DNA from: Gemmatales bacterium
Lineage (GTDB): Bacteria; Planctomycetota; Planctomycetia; Gemmatales; Gemmataceae
Length of the DNA: 64,000 nt
Assembly: GCA_026004675.1 (NCBI GenBank)
Contig: BPJP01000005.1
Span: 62,001-126,000 of the forward strand
Reading direction: 5' to 3'
Shown: positions 27,201 through 35,311 of the stretch, piece after piece
Layout of the letters: each line of letters begins with the position of its first letter
How positions within the stretch are numbered: the stretch's first letter is position 1
Translations under genes and position numbers: made by a program
The notes under the pieces: model-generated
Database searches by the model: none
Told to the model about the DNA's origin: nothing
Seen by the model: the letters and a program-made list of their open reading frames with translations, nothing else

Positions 27201-28235
27201 ATGGATTCTGCTTTGGAACGGTACAGTCGGCAAATGCGATTTTACGGCATTGGCGAAGCCGGCCAGAGAAAACTGATTGAAAGCCATGTTACGTTGTGCG
27301 GCTGCGGCGCTCTTGGCACCGTTCTGGCAAACGTTCTGGTCCGTGCCGGTGTCGGCCATCTTCGCCTCGTCGACCGCGACTTCATCGAAACGAACAATTT
27401 GCAGCGGCAAGTCCTGTTCGACGAGCACGACGTTGCAGAAAACCTGCCGAAAGCCGAAGCCGCCGCACGCAAGCTCGCCGCCATCAACTCCAGCGTGCAC
27501 GTCGAGCCAATCGTCACCGATATCGACCGCACCAATATTGTCGAACTGGTCAAAGATGCCGACGTCATCCTTGATGGGACCGACAACTTCGAGGTTCGTT
27601 ACCTCATCAACGACGTCGCTGTCAAGCTTGGCAAGCCGTGGGTTTACGGGGGTTGTATTGGCAGTCACGGCCAGACGATGACCATCGTGCCCGGCGAGAC
27701 CCCTTGTCTGCGCTGCGTCTTCGAAGCCGCCCCCGCGCCAGGAGAAGCGGGCACCTGCGAAACCGCGGGCGTTCTCTCTCCCATCGTCAACATCGTCGCC
27801 AGCTACCAGGCGGCCGAAGCTTTCAAAATCCTCGTCGGCGCGAAACAGCAGATCAACCGAGAGTTGATCTATATCGACGTTTGGGAAAACATCCTCAAGC
27901 GAATCAAAATCGCTCCACTGTTCGGCAAAGTCGATTGCCCCTGCTGCCGACACAAACGTTTCGACTGGCTCGATGGCGAGCATGGCACACAGACGACCAG
28001 CCTGTGCGGTCGCAATGCCGTGCAGGTGTCGCACCGCCGTGCCGAACGTCTCGACTTCGAAGCCATGGCCCGGCATCTGCAGACCCTGGGCGACGTGCAA
28101 TACAACCGGTTTCTTCTGAAATTCGACGTCGACGGCTTCAACTTCACTGTCTTCCCGGATGGCCGTGCTATCATCAAGGGCACGAATGACGTGGAAAAAG
28201 CTCGTACTCTCTATGCCAAATACATCGGCTACTAA
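27201..28235 (+). CDS. ThiF/MoeB-family adenylyltransferase (E1-like)
   Basis: 344 residues. The N-terminal E1 fold has RYSRQMRFYGIGEAGQRKL, then the ATP-binding GCGALGTVLANVLVRAGVG, the conserved RQVLFDE, and DGTDNFEVRYLIND with the catalytic Asp. A zinc site is visible as CLRC with CPCC. GTCETAGVLSPI is the conserved TC-x-x-x-GV loop. A C-terminal domain of about 80 residues (TTSLCGRNAVQV, FPDGRAIIKGTND, ARTLYAKYIG) replaces the rhodanese domain of MoeZ. Such enzymes adenylate the C-terminal glycine of MoaD, ThiS or CysO carriers; the adjacent CysO-like protein is the likely partner. Confidence 0.9.
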   Translation: MDSALERYSRQMRFYGIGEAGQRKLIESHVTLCGCGALGTVLANVLVRAGVGHLRLVDRDFIETNNLQRQVLFDEHDVAENLPKAEAAARKLAAINSSVHVEPIVTDIDRTNIVELVKDADVILDGTDNFEVRYLINDVAVKLGKPWVYGGCIGSHGQTMTIVPGETPCLRCVFEAAPAPGEAGTCETAGVLSPIVNIVASYQAAEAFKILVGAKQQINRELIYIDVWENILKRIKIAPLFGKVDCPCCRHKRFDWLDGEHGTQTTSLCGRNAVQVSHRRAERLDFEAMARHLQTLGDVQYNRFLLKFDVDGFNFTVFPDGRAIIKGTNDVEKARTLYAKYIGY

Positions 28236-28326
28236 GCCGTCCGCCAGTCGGAAAGGGGAACAAATCCGTTGAATCCCGTTTTTCGCCGGATAAGATGGAA
28301 ACAAATAATGATGAGCGAGGGCAGCC

Positions 28327-29757
28327 ATGTTCCCTGATGGATTTGCGATCCTGAACCGGCGCGAGGCACTGAAGACGGTAGCGTGCGGCTTTGGCTATTT
28401 GGCGCTGAGAGGTTTGGCCCAGGAGGCAGCCGCCGCCGAAGATCCGCTCGCCCCCAAACCGCCGCATCACACGCCGCGCGCCAAACGCGTGATCTTCATC
28501 TTCATGCAGGGCGGCCCAAGCCATGTCGATACCTTCGATTACAAACCGCGTCTTGTCCGCGACGACGGCAAGATGTTCGAATTCGACGACGCTCGCACTC
28601 TCGCCAAAACGCGCAAGATCGTCAAACATCGCGTCATGAAATCGCCATGGCAGTTTCGTCCCTACGGCGAGTGCGGCCGGCGTATCTCCGATCTGTTTCC
28701 CGAAATCGCCAAACATGCCGACGATCTCTGTTTTCTCCACGGCATGCACACCGAAGGCATCGCTCACGGACCGGCTACTTTGTTTTTGCACACCGGCTCG
28801 ATCAACCTGGTCCGGCCATCGGTCGGTTCGTGGATAACGTATGGCCTGGGAACCGAAAACCGCAATCTGCCCGGTTTCGTGACGATCAGCCCGTCGATGG
28901 GAAATGGCGGACCCAGAAACTACAACAACGCCTTTTTGCCCGCAGCATACCAGGGAACGGCGATCGGCCGAGCCGGCATCCCCATCCGGGATGCCAAAAT
29001 CCGCGACCTGGTCAACAATCGGCTGTCTCTGGCCGAGCAGCGGCGACAATTCGAACTGCTGCAAGCTCTCAATGCCGACCAATTGAGACAAACCGGCGGC
29101 ACGAACGCCGAACTGGAAGCGGTGATCAGTTCGTTCGAACTCGCTTTCCGGATGCAGCAGCACGCACCCGATGTCCTCGATTTGTCCAAGGAAAGCAAAG
29201 AAACCCTTGCACTATACGGCATCGGCGAAAAAGAGACCGACAGCTTCGGGCGACAATGCCTCATGGCTCGCCGCTTGTCCGAAGCCGGTGTACGCTATGT
29301 CCAGATCAATTATGGGGACAACACCAACAACCCCGCGTGGGATCAGCATTCCAACTTGCCCAAACATGCCTTCCATGCCAGGGCCACCGACAAACCAGTC
29401 GCTGGCTTGCTGGAAGACCTCAAACGGCGCGGGCTGCTGGACGAAACCATCGTCTGGTGGGGAGGCGAATTTGGCCGAACCCCCTACGCCCAGCAAAACG
29501 GAACTGGACGAGACCACAACCCCGATGGCTTCACTGTCTGGCTCGCCGGTGGCGGCGTAAAACGGGGATTCGCCTTCGGCGAAACCGACGAATTCGGCCA
29601 TCATGCCATTCGCGATAAAGTTCACATGCACGACCTCCATGCCACGATCCTGCACCTGCTCGGCATGGACCATGAAAAATTGACCTATCGCTACGCCGGC
29701 CGGGATTTCCGACTCACAGACGTTGCCGGTCGTGTCGTTCACGAAATCATCGCCTGA
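28327..29757 (+). CDS. DUF1501 domain protein, probable twin-arginine export
   Basis: 476 residues with NRREALKTVACGFGYLALRG at the N-terminus, a twin-arginine-like signal. Characteristic DUF1501 blocks follow: IFMQGGPSHVDTFDYKP, GMHTEGIAHGP, TYGLGTENRNLPGFV, YNNAFLPAAYQGT, and the late metal-site region WWGGEFGRTPYAQ with GRDHNPDGF. The fold is related to alkaline phosphatase and sulfatases. DUF1501 proteins normally pair with DUF1549/DUF1553 proteins, but here the neighbour is the riboswitch operon. The function is unknown. Confidence 0.9.
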   Translation: MFPDGFAILNRREALKTVACGFGYLALRGLAQEAAAAEDPLAPKPPHHTPRAKRVIFIFMQGGPSHVDTFDYKPRLVRDDGKMFEFDDARTLAKTRKIVKHRVMKSPWQFRPYGECGRRISDLFPEIAKHADDLCFLHGMHTEGIAHGPATLFLHTGSINLVRPSVGSWITYGLGTENRNLPGFVTISPSMGNGGPRNYNNAFLPAAYQGTAIGRAGIPIRDAKIRDLVNNRLSLAEQRRQFELLQALNADQLRQTGGTNAELEAVISSFELAFRMQQHAPDVLDLSKESKETLALYGIGEKETDSFGRQCLMARRLSEAGVRYVQINYGDNTNNPAWDQHSNLPKHAFHARATDKPVAGLLEDLKRRGLLDETIVWWGGEFGRTPYAQQNGTGRDHNPDGFTVWLAGGGVKRGFAFGETDEFGHHAIRDKVHMHDLHATILHLLGMDHEKLTYRYAGRDFRLTDVAGRVVHEIIA

Positions 29758-29926
29758 AAGCTATCACTCATTACGTCTGCGCGACGAGCCAAGCTTATCT
29801 TCTTTTCCAGTATGCACTTCCAGCCAAAACTGGAGCCAGTCAGGCTTTTTTGTGGAGTTTGGTTTGGAACGTGTGTATACTATTGTACAGATAAACACAC
29901 TGTCCTTCAGTTCAAGGAGCACGCCC

Positions 29927-30613
29927 ATGAATCCGCAAAGCGAGTCGGGTCGGAACGAAAATGGCCAGTTCGCCAAAGGCAACCGCTTCGGCAAAGGCAA
30001 TCCTTTCGCCAGGCAAGTAGCTCAGCTGCGCAAAGCACTGGTCGATGCGTTTTCTGAAGAGGATATCGCAGAAATTGCTGAGAAGCTGAAGCAAATGTGC
30101 CTGGAAGGGAACCTGGCAGCGATCAAGATCGTCTTTTCCTATCTGTTGGGCAAGCCGGATGCGCCGGTCGATCCGGACACGTTGGACTTGCAGGAATGGC
30201 AAATCCGCGAGCAGGAGCCGACGATGGCGGAGTTGCACGCCTTGTCGCAAAGCTATTTGCCGGCTGGGTTTGCGAACATCATCGCTCATGGCCGGGCAAT
30301 GGTGAACATGAAGCAGATCATGTCCAACGTGGACGAGATCAACCAGGAAAAAGAACGCCAACGTGCCAAGCGCGAAGCTCGACGAAAGAAAGAAGAAGAG
30401 CGTCGCAGCGAGCGTCGCAGCGCGAGCGCGACGAGCAACGAGCGTCAAAGCGTGAGCGTGACGAGCGCGAGCGAACCGTCACCAAACGGTGATTTCGGTG
30501 AGCGTCGCAGCGTGAGCGCGACGTGTAACGAGCGTCAAAGCGTCAGCGCGACGTGCGAACCGTCAACCAACGGTGAATTTCGCGATCGCTGGCGAGATAA
30601 ACCAGATGCGTAA
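29927..30613 (+). CDS. Planctomycete-type basic protein with repetitive C-terminal tail
   Basis: 228 residues, starting at the ATG at 29927 behind AAGGAG. The N-terminal half (GRNENGQFAKGNRFGKGNPF, then ALVDAFSEEDIAEIAEKLKQ, IVFSYLLGKPDAPVDPDTLD) resembles a family I associate with planctomycete genomes and with DUF5681-type phage or terminase-associated proteins. The function is unknown. The second half is a highly charged helix (QEKERQRAKREARRKKEEER) followed by five imperfect ERRSVSAT / ERQSVSAT units, whose DNA is the reverse complement of the minisatellite at 30744-30965. Confidence 0.65.
   Translation: MNPQSESGRNENGQFAKGNRFGKGNPFARQVAQLRKALVDAFSEEDIAEIAEKLKQMCLEGNLAAIKIVFSYLLGKPDAPVDPDTLDLQEWQIREQEPTMAELHALSQSYLPAGFANIIAHGRAMVNMKQIMSNVDEINQEKERQRAKREARRKKEEERRSERRSASATSNERQSVSVTSASEPSPNGDFGERRSVSATCNERQSVSATCEPSTNGEFRDRWRDKPDA
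30400..30570. repeat. Repeats encoding ERRSVSAT-type units
   Basis: Several imperfect copies of GAGCGTCGCAGCGTGAGCG within the 3' part of the basic-protein gene. On the opposite strand they equal the unit of the downstream minisatellite, so the two arrays are inverted relative to each other. Confidence 0.75.
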
Positions 30614-31054
30614 AGTCTCTACTTAGACCTATAGCGGACTGTCGAGGTCGGAAAATCGACCTCGCGGGACGCTCTGGCGGAATTTTTTGAAAAAGCGAGA
30701 GCTTTTCTGCGGAGACGGTGCGCGCTACACGTCGCGAAACACGTCGCGCTGACGCTGCGCTGCACGTCGCGCTCACGCTGCGACGCTCACCAATCGCGCT
30801 GACGCTGCGACGCTCACCAATCGCGCTGACGCTGCGACGCTCACCAATCGCGCTGACGCTGCGACGCTCACCAATCGCGCTGACGCTGCGACGCTCACCA
30901 ATCGCGCTGACGCTGCGACGCTCGCTGGTCGCGCTGACGCTGCGATGCTCGCTACACGTCGCGCTGACGCCAGTTGTTTTCGCGGAGACGATTGACGCTG
31001 TGGACCGGGATGGGGATACTACTTGCAAACGATTCGTTTCTTTGAGGTTGCACT
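30614..31054. other. Gene-free interval dominated by the minisatellite
   Basis: Open frames exist through the repeat on both strands but merely reflect the 27-base period, which keeps every frame open. The last 60 bases carry the leader of the sulfatase, including TTTGAGG before its ATG. No promoter is confidently recognised. Confidence 0.6.
30744..30965. repeat. 27-bp minisatellite
   Basis: Five perfect tandem copies of a 27-base unit beginning CGCTCACCAATCGCGCTGAC occupy roughly 30787-30921, with diverged copies on both sides. On the minus strand each unit encodes the nonapeptide GERRSVSAI, which links it to the C-terminal tail of the upstream gene. There is no spacer diversity, so it is not a CRISPR array. 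It lies in the 441-base gap before the second sulfatase. Confidence 0.9.
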
Positions 31055-32428
31055 ATGGGAAAAACCGTCGGCTATCGAGCGTTCGTTTTCGCTGCCTTGA
31101 TCGTTTCACTGATCGGCTCGAAGCTACCAGCAAGTAAAGGGGAAGAACCAGCACGTCCGAACGTGCTTTTGATCCTGGCGGACGATCTCGGTTTCGGCGA
31201 TCTTGCCTGCTGCGGTGCGACGGATATGCAAACGCCGAACCTCGACCGATTTTTCCAGGCCGGCATTCGTTTCAAGCATTTTTACGCCAACTGTCCGGTC
31301 TGCTCCCCGACACGAGCCGCCCTGTTGACGGGACGGTACCAGGAACTCGTGGGAGTACCAGGGGTCATTCGAACCCATCCAGAAAGTAACTGGGGCTACT
31401 TGCGTCCCGATGCCGTTCTGCTGCCCAAATTCCTGAAAAAAGCGGGATACCAGACGGCCATCATTGGCAAATGGCATCTTGGGCTGGCATCTCCCAATAC
31501 GCCGAACGAACGTGGTTTTGACCACTTCCACGGATTTCTCGGCGACATGATGGACGACTACTACACGCATCGTCGGCACGGCCAAAACTACATGCGTTTG
31601 AATGACAAAGTGATCGACCCGAAAGGCCATGCGACCGATCTGTTTAGCGAATGGGCCTGCGATTATCTTCGCGGCGTAAAGAAAGACACACCGTTTTTTC
31701 TTTATCTTGCCTACAACGCGCCGCACACTCCCATCCAGCCGCCCGATGATTTCCTGGCTCGGGTGCAAAAACGCGAGCCGAGCATCACAGCCAAGCGGGC
31801 CAAACTCGTGGCCCTTATCGAACATCTTGACGCAGGCATCGGCAAAGTGTTGAAAACGCTCGACGAAACTGGACTGGGCAAACGGACATTCGTTCTTTTT
31901 ACCTCGGATAACGGCGGACAATTGAGTGTGGGAGCCAACAATGGCCCCTGGCGCGATGGGAAAGGAAGCATGTACGAAGGGGGCTTGCGTGTCCCGGCGG
32001 CAGCGGTATGGCCTGGGCGGATTCCACCAGGTTCCTCCACGGATGTCGTGGCCTTGTCGATGGACTTGTTCCCCACCATTCTCGATGCTGCCGGCGTTGG
32101 CATTCCGAAGGGGATCGACGGTGTCAGCATCCTGCCTGCCTTGCTAGGGAAAAAGCAATCGCTACCGAAGCGCGATTTGTTTTTCACCCGCCGCGAAGGC
32201 GGACCCGCGTTTGCAGGCAAGACGATCGATGCCGTTCGCCGGGGGGATTGGAAACTGGTTCAAAACAGCCCATGGCGGCCTTTCGAATTGTATCATCTCG
32301 CCAAAGACCCGCAGGAACAACACAACCTGGCGCAGAAAGAGCCTAAGGTCTATCGCGAGTTGTTGGCTGTATTCCAGAAGCACATTCAGCGTGGCGGTGC
32401 CGTCCCTTGGCAGCCCCCGCCAAAATGA
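31055..32428 (+). CDS. Secreted sulfatase (formylglycine type)
   Basis: 457 residues with a signal peptide (RAFVFAALIVSLIGSKLPAS). Active-site blocks are LILADDLGFGDLACCG, CSPTRAALLTGR (the C-x-P-x-R formylglycine site), IGKWHLGLA, APHTPIQPPDDF and LFTSDNGGQLSVG. The C-terminal substrate-side region is complete (DGVSILPALLGKK, GDWKLVQN). It requires a formylglycine-generating enzyme and acts outside the cytoplasm on sulfate esters. It is similar in layout to the sulfatase at 22962 but not a close copy. GAGG lies before the ATG. Confidence 0.92.
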   Translation: MGKTVGYRAFVFAALIVSLIGSKLPASKGEEPARPNVLLILADDLGFGDLACCGATDMQTPNLDRFFQAGIRFKHFYANCPVCSPTRAALLTGRYQELVGVPGVIRTHPESNWGYLRPDAVLLPKFLKKAGYQTAIIGKWHLGLASPNTPNERGFDHFHGFLGDMMDDYYTHRRHGQNYMRLNDKVIDPKGHATDLFSEWACDYLRGVKKDTPFFLYLAYNAPHTPIQPPDDFLARVQKREPSITAKRAKLVALIEHLDAGIGKVLKTLDETGLGKRTFVLFTSDNGGQLSVGANNGPWRDGKGSMYEGGLRVPAAAVWPGRIPPGSSTDVVALSMDLFPTILDAAGVGIPKGIDGVSILPALLGKKQSLPKRDLFFTRREGGPAFAGKTIDAVRRGDWKLVQNSPWRPFELYHLAKDPQEQHNLAQKEPKVYRELLAVFQKHIQRGGAVPWQPPPK

Positions 32429-32458
32429 TTCCTCATGCCAACGAGAAGGAGAAGTCCG

Positions 32459-32866
32459 ATGCGTCTTTTGGTGACCCTGACTGCTAGTGTGGCGATTCTC
32501 TGGCCGCTTTCGTCCATTGCCGGTGAGGAGCTTGTCAAGGAAATCAAGATAAAAGGACTGACGCAACTCGTTTCCGCCAAGGGAAGCGTGACGAAACCAA
32601 CAACCGTCAAGAGCAGAGAAGAACTTGTCAAGGTGATTCGCGACAAGACCGCTCGGCTTCGTATCGAAAGCCAGGTCCGGTTCGCAACCGACGAGTTATT
32701 GATCTTTGCCTGGCAGGGTTCGAGCGGCGACCGCCTGGAGGCGAAGGTAAAGGGAAACCAGGTCGAGTTCATTTATAGTCCCGGCGTTACGGATGATGTG
32801 CGCCCGCTTGTTCGGCTATTCGCGTTGAAAAAGGGGACGAAGTGGGAGGTGAAAAGCCGGCCTTGA
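32459..32866 (+). CDS. Small secreted protein of unknown function downstream of sulfatase
   Basis: 135 residues with a signal peptide (LLVTLTASVAILWPLSSIAG) and a small alpha/beta domain (REELVKVIRDKTARLRIESQ, LLIFAWQGSSGDRLE, VEFIYSPGVTDDVRP). AAGGAGAAG precedes the ATG at 32459. It follows the sulfatase by 30 bases and is probably co-transcribed. The pattern, in which a buried tryptophan strand is followed by a predicted ligand-free beta hairpin, recalls small protease-inhibitor-like folds, but I cannot assign a family. Confidence 0.65.
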   Translation: MRLLVTLTASVAILWPLSSIAGEELVKEIKIKGLTQLVSAKGSVTKPTTVKSREELVKVIRDKTARLRIESQVRFATDELLIFAWQGSSGDRLEAKVKGNQVEFIYSPGVTDDVRPLVRLFALKKGTKWEVKSRP

Positions 32867-32874
32867 TTGCCGTC

Positions 32875-33729
32875 TCAGGCGAGAAACAGGACTCCTGCAC
32901 CGGCGGCGACGATAAACGCCAACGCCAGCAACCGAAGCCACACGGTGTAATACCCTTTGCTGCTTTCGTCTAGCCGAATATACAGGGCGACTGTTCCCAG
33001 GAAGACGGACAAGATGCCGAGTGCTTTCGCCAGCCAGAGCATGCGTTTTTGCATCTGGTATTTGCGATTCTGCTCGAACAAGTCGTCTCTGTCCTGTTTG
33101 TCGATGGCGACCTGAATGATGACTCGCTGTGCCATAGTCTGGTCATCCACCTTGACAGGCTCGGCGTGGCCGATGCGTTTGACAAAGTGTTGCCGAATAT
33201 ATTCTTCCGTCGGTTGCCATTCGAGTTGTGGAAATTCCATTTGCAGATAGCCGGCGATTTTCCTTTGTGCTTTGGCGACGGCGTCCTTGATGGCGTCGTC
33301 ACGGGTCGGGCCGAGGCCGTCGATCGTCCATTTCGGCGACGAACCCCATTCCAGTTCGTCGGCAGGGGGTTGCCCGTTCCGGGCAGCGGCGGGTTTGGCC
33401 GTCGCTTTCGCTGTCGGAGTCAGCTGAACCACGGTCGGAGTGAGTGGTTGCGCGAACTCCGATCGTGTTCCGGAATGGACAAATGCCTCGGAATGGGATT
33501 CGCTCCAAGCGCCCAACATCAATAACGTAACGACGAGAACGCCCAAAAGCAGGACCGTCACCGATACACCGGCATGTTCTCTGCGAACGGGGTGCGGCGG
33601 AGAGGTGCGCGCGCTATCCTGATGTTGGATTGTCTTCACAAGCCAGGTCAGGAACCAGCACAAGGCGAACAGCCCGGCACCGAGGAAAATCAAGATCAAA
33701 AAGAACAAAAAACTGATTGCTACGCTCAT
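32875..33729 (-). CDS. Membrane protein of unknown function, last gene of the kinase operon
   Basis: 284 residues from the ATG at 33729, which has AAGGAG eight bases upstream. Two hydrophobic segments lie near the N-terminus (residues 3-30 and 52-73) and two at the C-terminus (LAKALGILSVFLGTVALYI and LALAFIVAAGAGVLFLA). Between them is a soluble domain (WTIDGLGPTRDDAIKDAVAK, RVIIQVAIDKQDRDDLFEQN). It lies 44 bases behind the Ser/Thr kinase gene, suggesting it is a kinase substrate or membrane partner. No domain is recognised. Confidence 0.7.
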   Translation of the reverse strand: MSVAISFLFFLILIFLGAGLFALCWFLTWLVKTIQHQDSARTSPPHPVRREHAGVSVTVLLLGVLVVTLLMLGAWSESHSEAFVHSGTRSEFAQPLTPTVVQLTPTAKATAKPAAARNGQPPADELEWGSSPKWTIDGLGPTRDDAIKDAVAKAQRKIAGYLQMEFPQLEWQPTEEYIRQHFVKRIGHAEPVKVDDQTMAQRVIIQVAIDKQDRDDLFEQNRKYQMQKRMLWLAKALGILSVFLGTVALYIRLDESSKGYYTVWLRLLALAFIVAAGAGVLFLA

Positions 33730-33773
33730 CGCATCCGCTCCTTGTTGTCGCATGCAAGGCGGTAAATGGTTCG

Positions 33774-35297
33774 TCAGGCATAGCGCAGACGCATGGGGCG
33801 GGCCGCGCGGGGCGGCGGTGGCGCCCATGGACTGACGATCTGGACGATCAACGATGCCAGGATCAGGGCGATGGCGGCGCGCGTATCAGGCCAAATCAGT
33901 TGCAAGATCAAAGCCCAAAACGATGCTGCCATCACCGGCAACAAACTCACTCGGCTGGATCGCATCCGCTCCGCCATGCGCCACCAGCGAACAGAGAAGA
34001 ACGTCAAACCGAAATAGCTCAAGTAACCGGCGAGGTTAGAGAATCCTTCGTTGGTTTGCAGGAGCGGAGAGGACCAGTTTTTGAATTCGAACGGGCGTCC
34101 TTTTGGCCAGCTGACAAGCGACCAACCGTCCAGCCATAACGCGAGCAGGCCTAGCAGCAAGCCGACAAAAAGCATTACGAGACGGCGGTAAGCCGAATCG
34201 TTCCGCCGGCGTTGCCAGAACTTCGAGGGGATGAGAACCGCCCAACAGGCAGCCACGGTAAGGAAGAAGCCGGAGCCGATGCGGGTGAGGGCATCCGCAC
34301 CGTTGAGGGCAGCGAACCTGGCCCAAAGTGTGCACAGAAGCAGCGCAAGGAGGACCGAAAGGGCCATCGAGCCGAACAATTCGCCGACTTGAACGCGCAG
34401 CGAGGCGGCGGGAAGGGCATGAAGAATAGATTCCTGGACTTGCCTGGCATTGGGCCGCGGGCGAGCCGGCGACGGCGGCACGGCTTGCCGTGGAGGCTCC
34501 GGTCGGTTGTTGCTGCCTTCGACGTCGCGAGCCATCTCCGCCATGCTGCTGTAGCGGTGGGCTGGATTCTTCGCCAGCGCCTTGGCGATGATCGGCACGT
34601 ATTCGCCTGGGACAGGGCTCAAGTCGGGGGCCGACGTCAAGTGCTTCATCAGAATCTCGCCCGCGCTTTCACCATCGAAGGGGACTCTACCGGTAAGCAT
34701 TTCGTAGAAGATGACGCCGGCAGCGTAGATGTCGATCTGCTTGTTGTAATTGCCGGTGGAGACTTCGGGCGCCATGTAGTGGACGGTGCCGACGCTTTGC
34801 GTCTGTGCGGTCCGTTGGCTGCTGCTGATGCACTTGCTCAGGCCATAATCGCCGAGTTTGACGATGCCATTTTCGATAAAGATGTTTCCCGGCTTGAGGT
34901 CGCGGTGAACGATGCCATGGTCGTGAAGGTAGCCGATGGCTTTGGCCAAATCCAAGAACCATTGGTGGGCAAGCTCCTTGGGCAGTCCATGCGGATGGCG
35001 ATTCAAGATCGTGCTGAGGGTATCGCCGGCGACATATTCCATCACGACCCAGTGGTTGCCATCTTCATCGGTGCGGAGGTCGTAGAGGTCGAGCAGATTC
35101 GGATGCTTGAGATTGAGGCACTGGGCCATGCCGCGGAGCTCGATGTCCCTGTTATGGCTGTGAACGAGCTTGAGAGCCACTTCCTTGCCGCCATCGGAAA
35201 CGGCATAGTAGACTTCGCCGAAACCTCCCTGCCCGATGCCTCGCTTCAAGGTATAACTGTCGAGCACGCGCTGTCCGGAACTGTAGGTGAACTTCAT
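33774..35297 (-). CDS. Ser/Thr protein kinase with C-terminal membrane helices
   Basis: 507 residues. An N-terminal Hanks-type kinase domain (about 14-270) has GIGQGGFG (P-loop, 20-27), VALKL (catalytic Lys 43), HRDLKPGN (131-138) and GTVHYMAPE (activation-loop end). The usual DFG is DYG here (150-152), a tolerated variant. A proline-rich linker (PPRQAVPPSPARPRPN) follows. Then come about five hydrophobic segments, an unusual multi-span tail in place of a single anchor. The start is 14 bases after the FHA gene stop, so the two are clearly one operon. Confidence 0.92.
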   Translation of the reverse strand: MKFTYSSGQRVLDSYTLKRGIGQGGFGEVYYAVSDGGKEVALKLVHSHNRDIELRGMAQCLNLKHPNLLDLYDLRTDEDGNHWVVMEYVAGDTLSTILNRHPHGLPKELAHQWFLDLAKAIGYLHDHGIVHRDLKPGNIFIENGIVKLGDYGLSKCISSSQRTAQTQSVGTVHYMAPEVSTGNYNKQIDIYAAGVIFYEMLTGRVPFDGESAGEILMKHLTSAPDLSPVPGEYVPIIAKALAKNPAHRYSSMAEMARDVEGSNNRPEPPRQAVPPSPARPRPNARQVQESILHALPAASLRVQVGELFGSMALSVLLALLLCTLWARFAALNGADALTRIGSGFFLTVAACWAVLIPSKFWQRRRNDSAYRRLVMLFVGLLLGLLALWLDGWSLVSWPKGRPFEFKNWSSPLLQTNEGFSNLAGYLSYFGLTFFSVRWWRMAERMRSSRVSLLPVMAASFWALILQLIWPDTRAAIALILASLIVQIVSPWAPPPPRAARPMRLRYA

Positions 35298-35311
35298 CTT
35301 GCTACTCTCCG

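Noticed and set aside
28174-29163. Minus-strand frame of 329 codons
   Set aside because: Lies opposite the DUF1501 gene and repeats no known motif.
30744-30965. Possible CRISPR array
   Set aside because: The units are direct tandem copies of 27 bases without spacers, and no cas genes are present.
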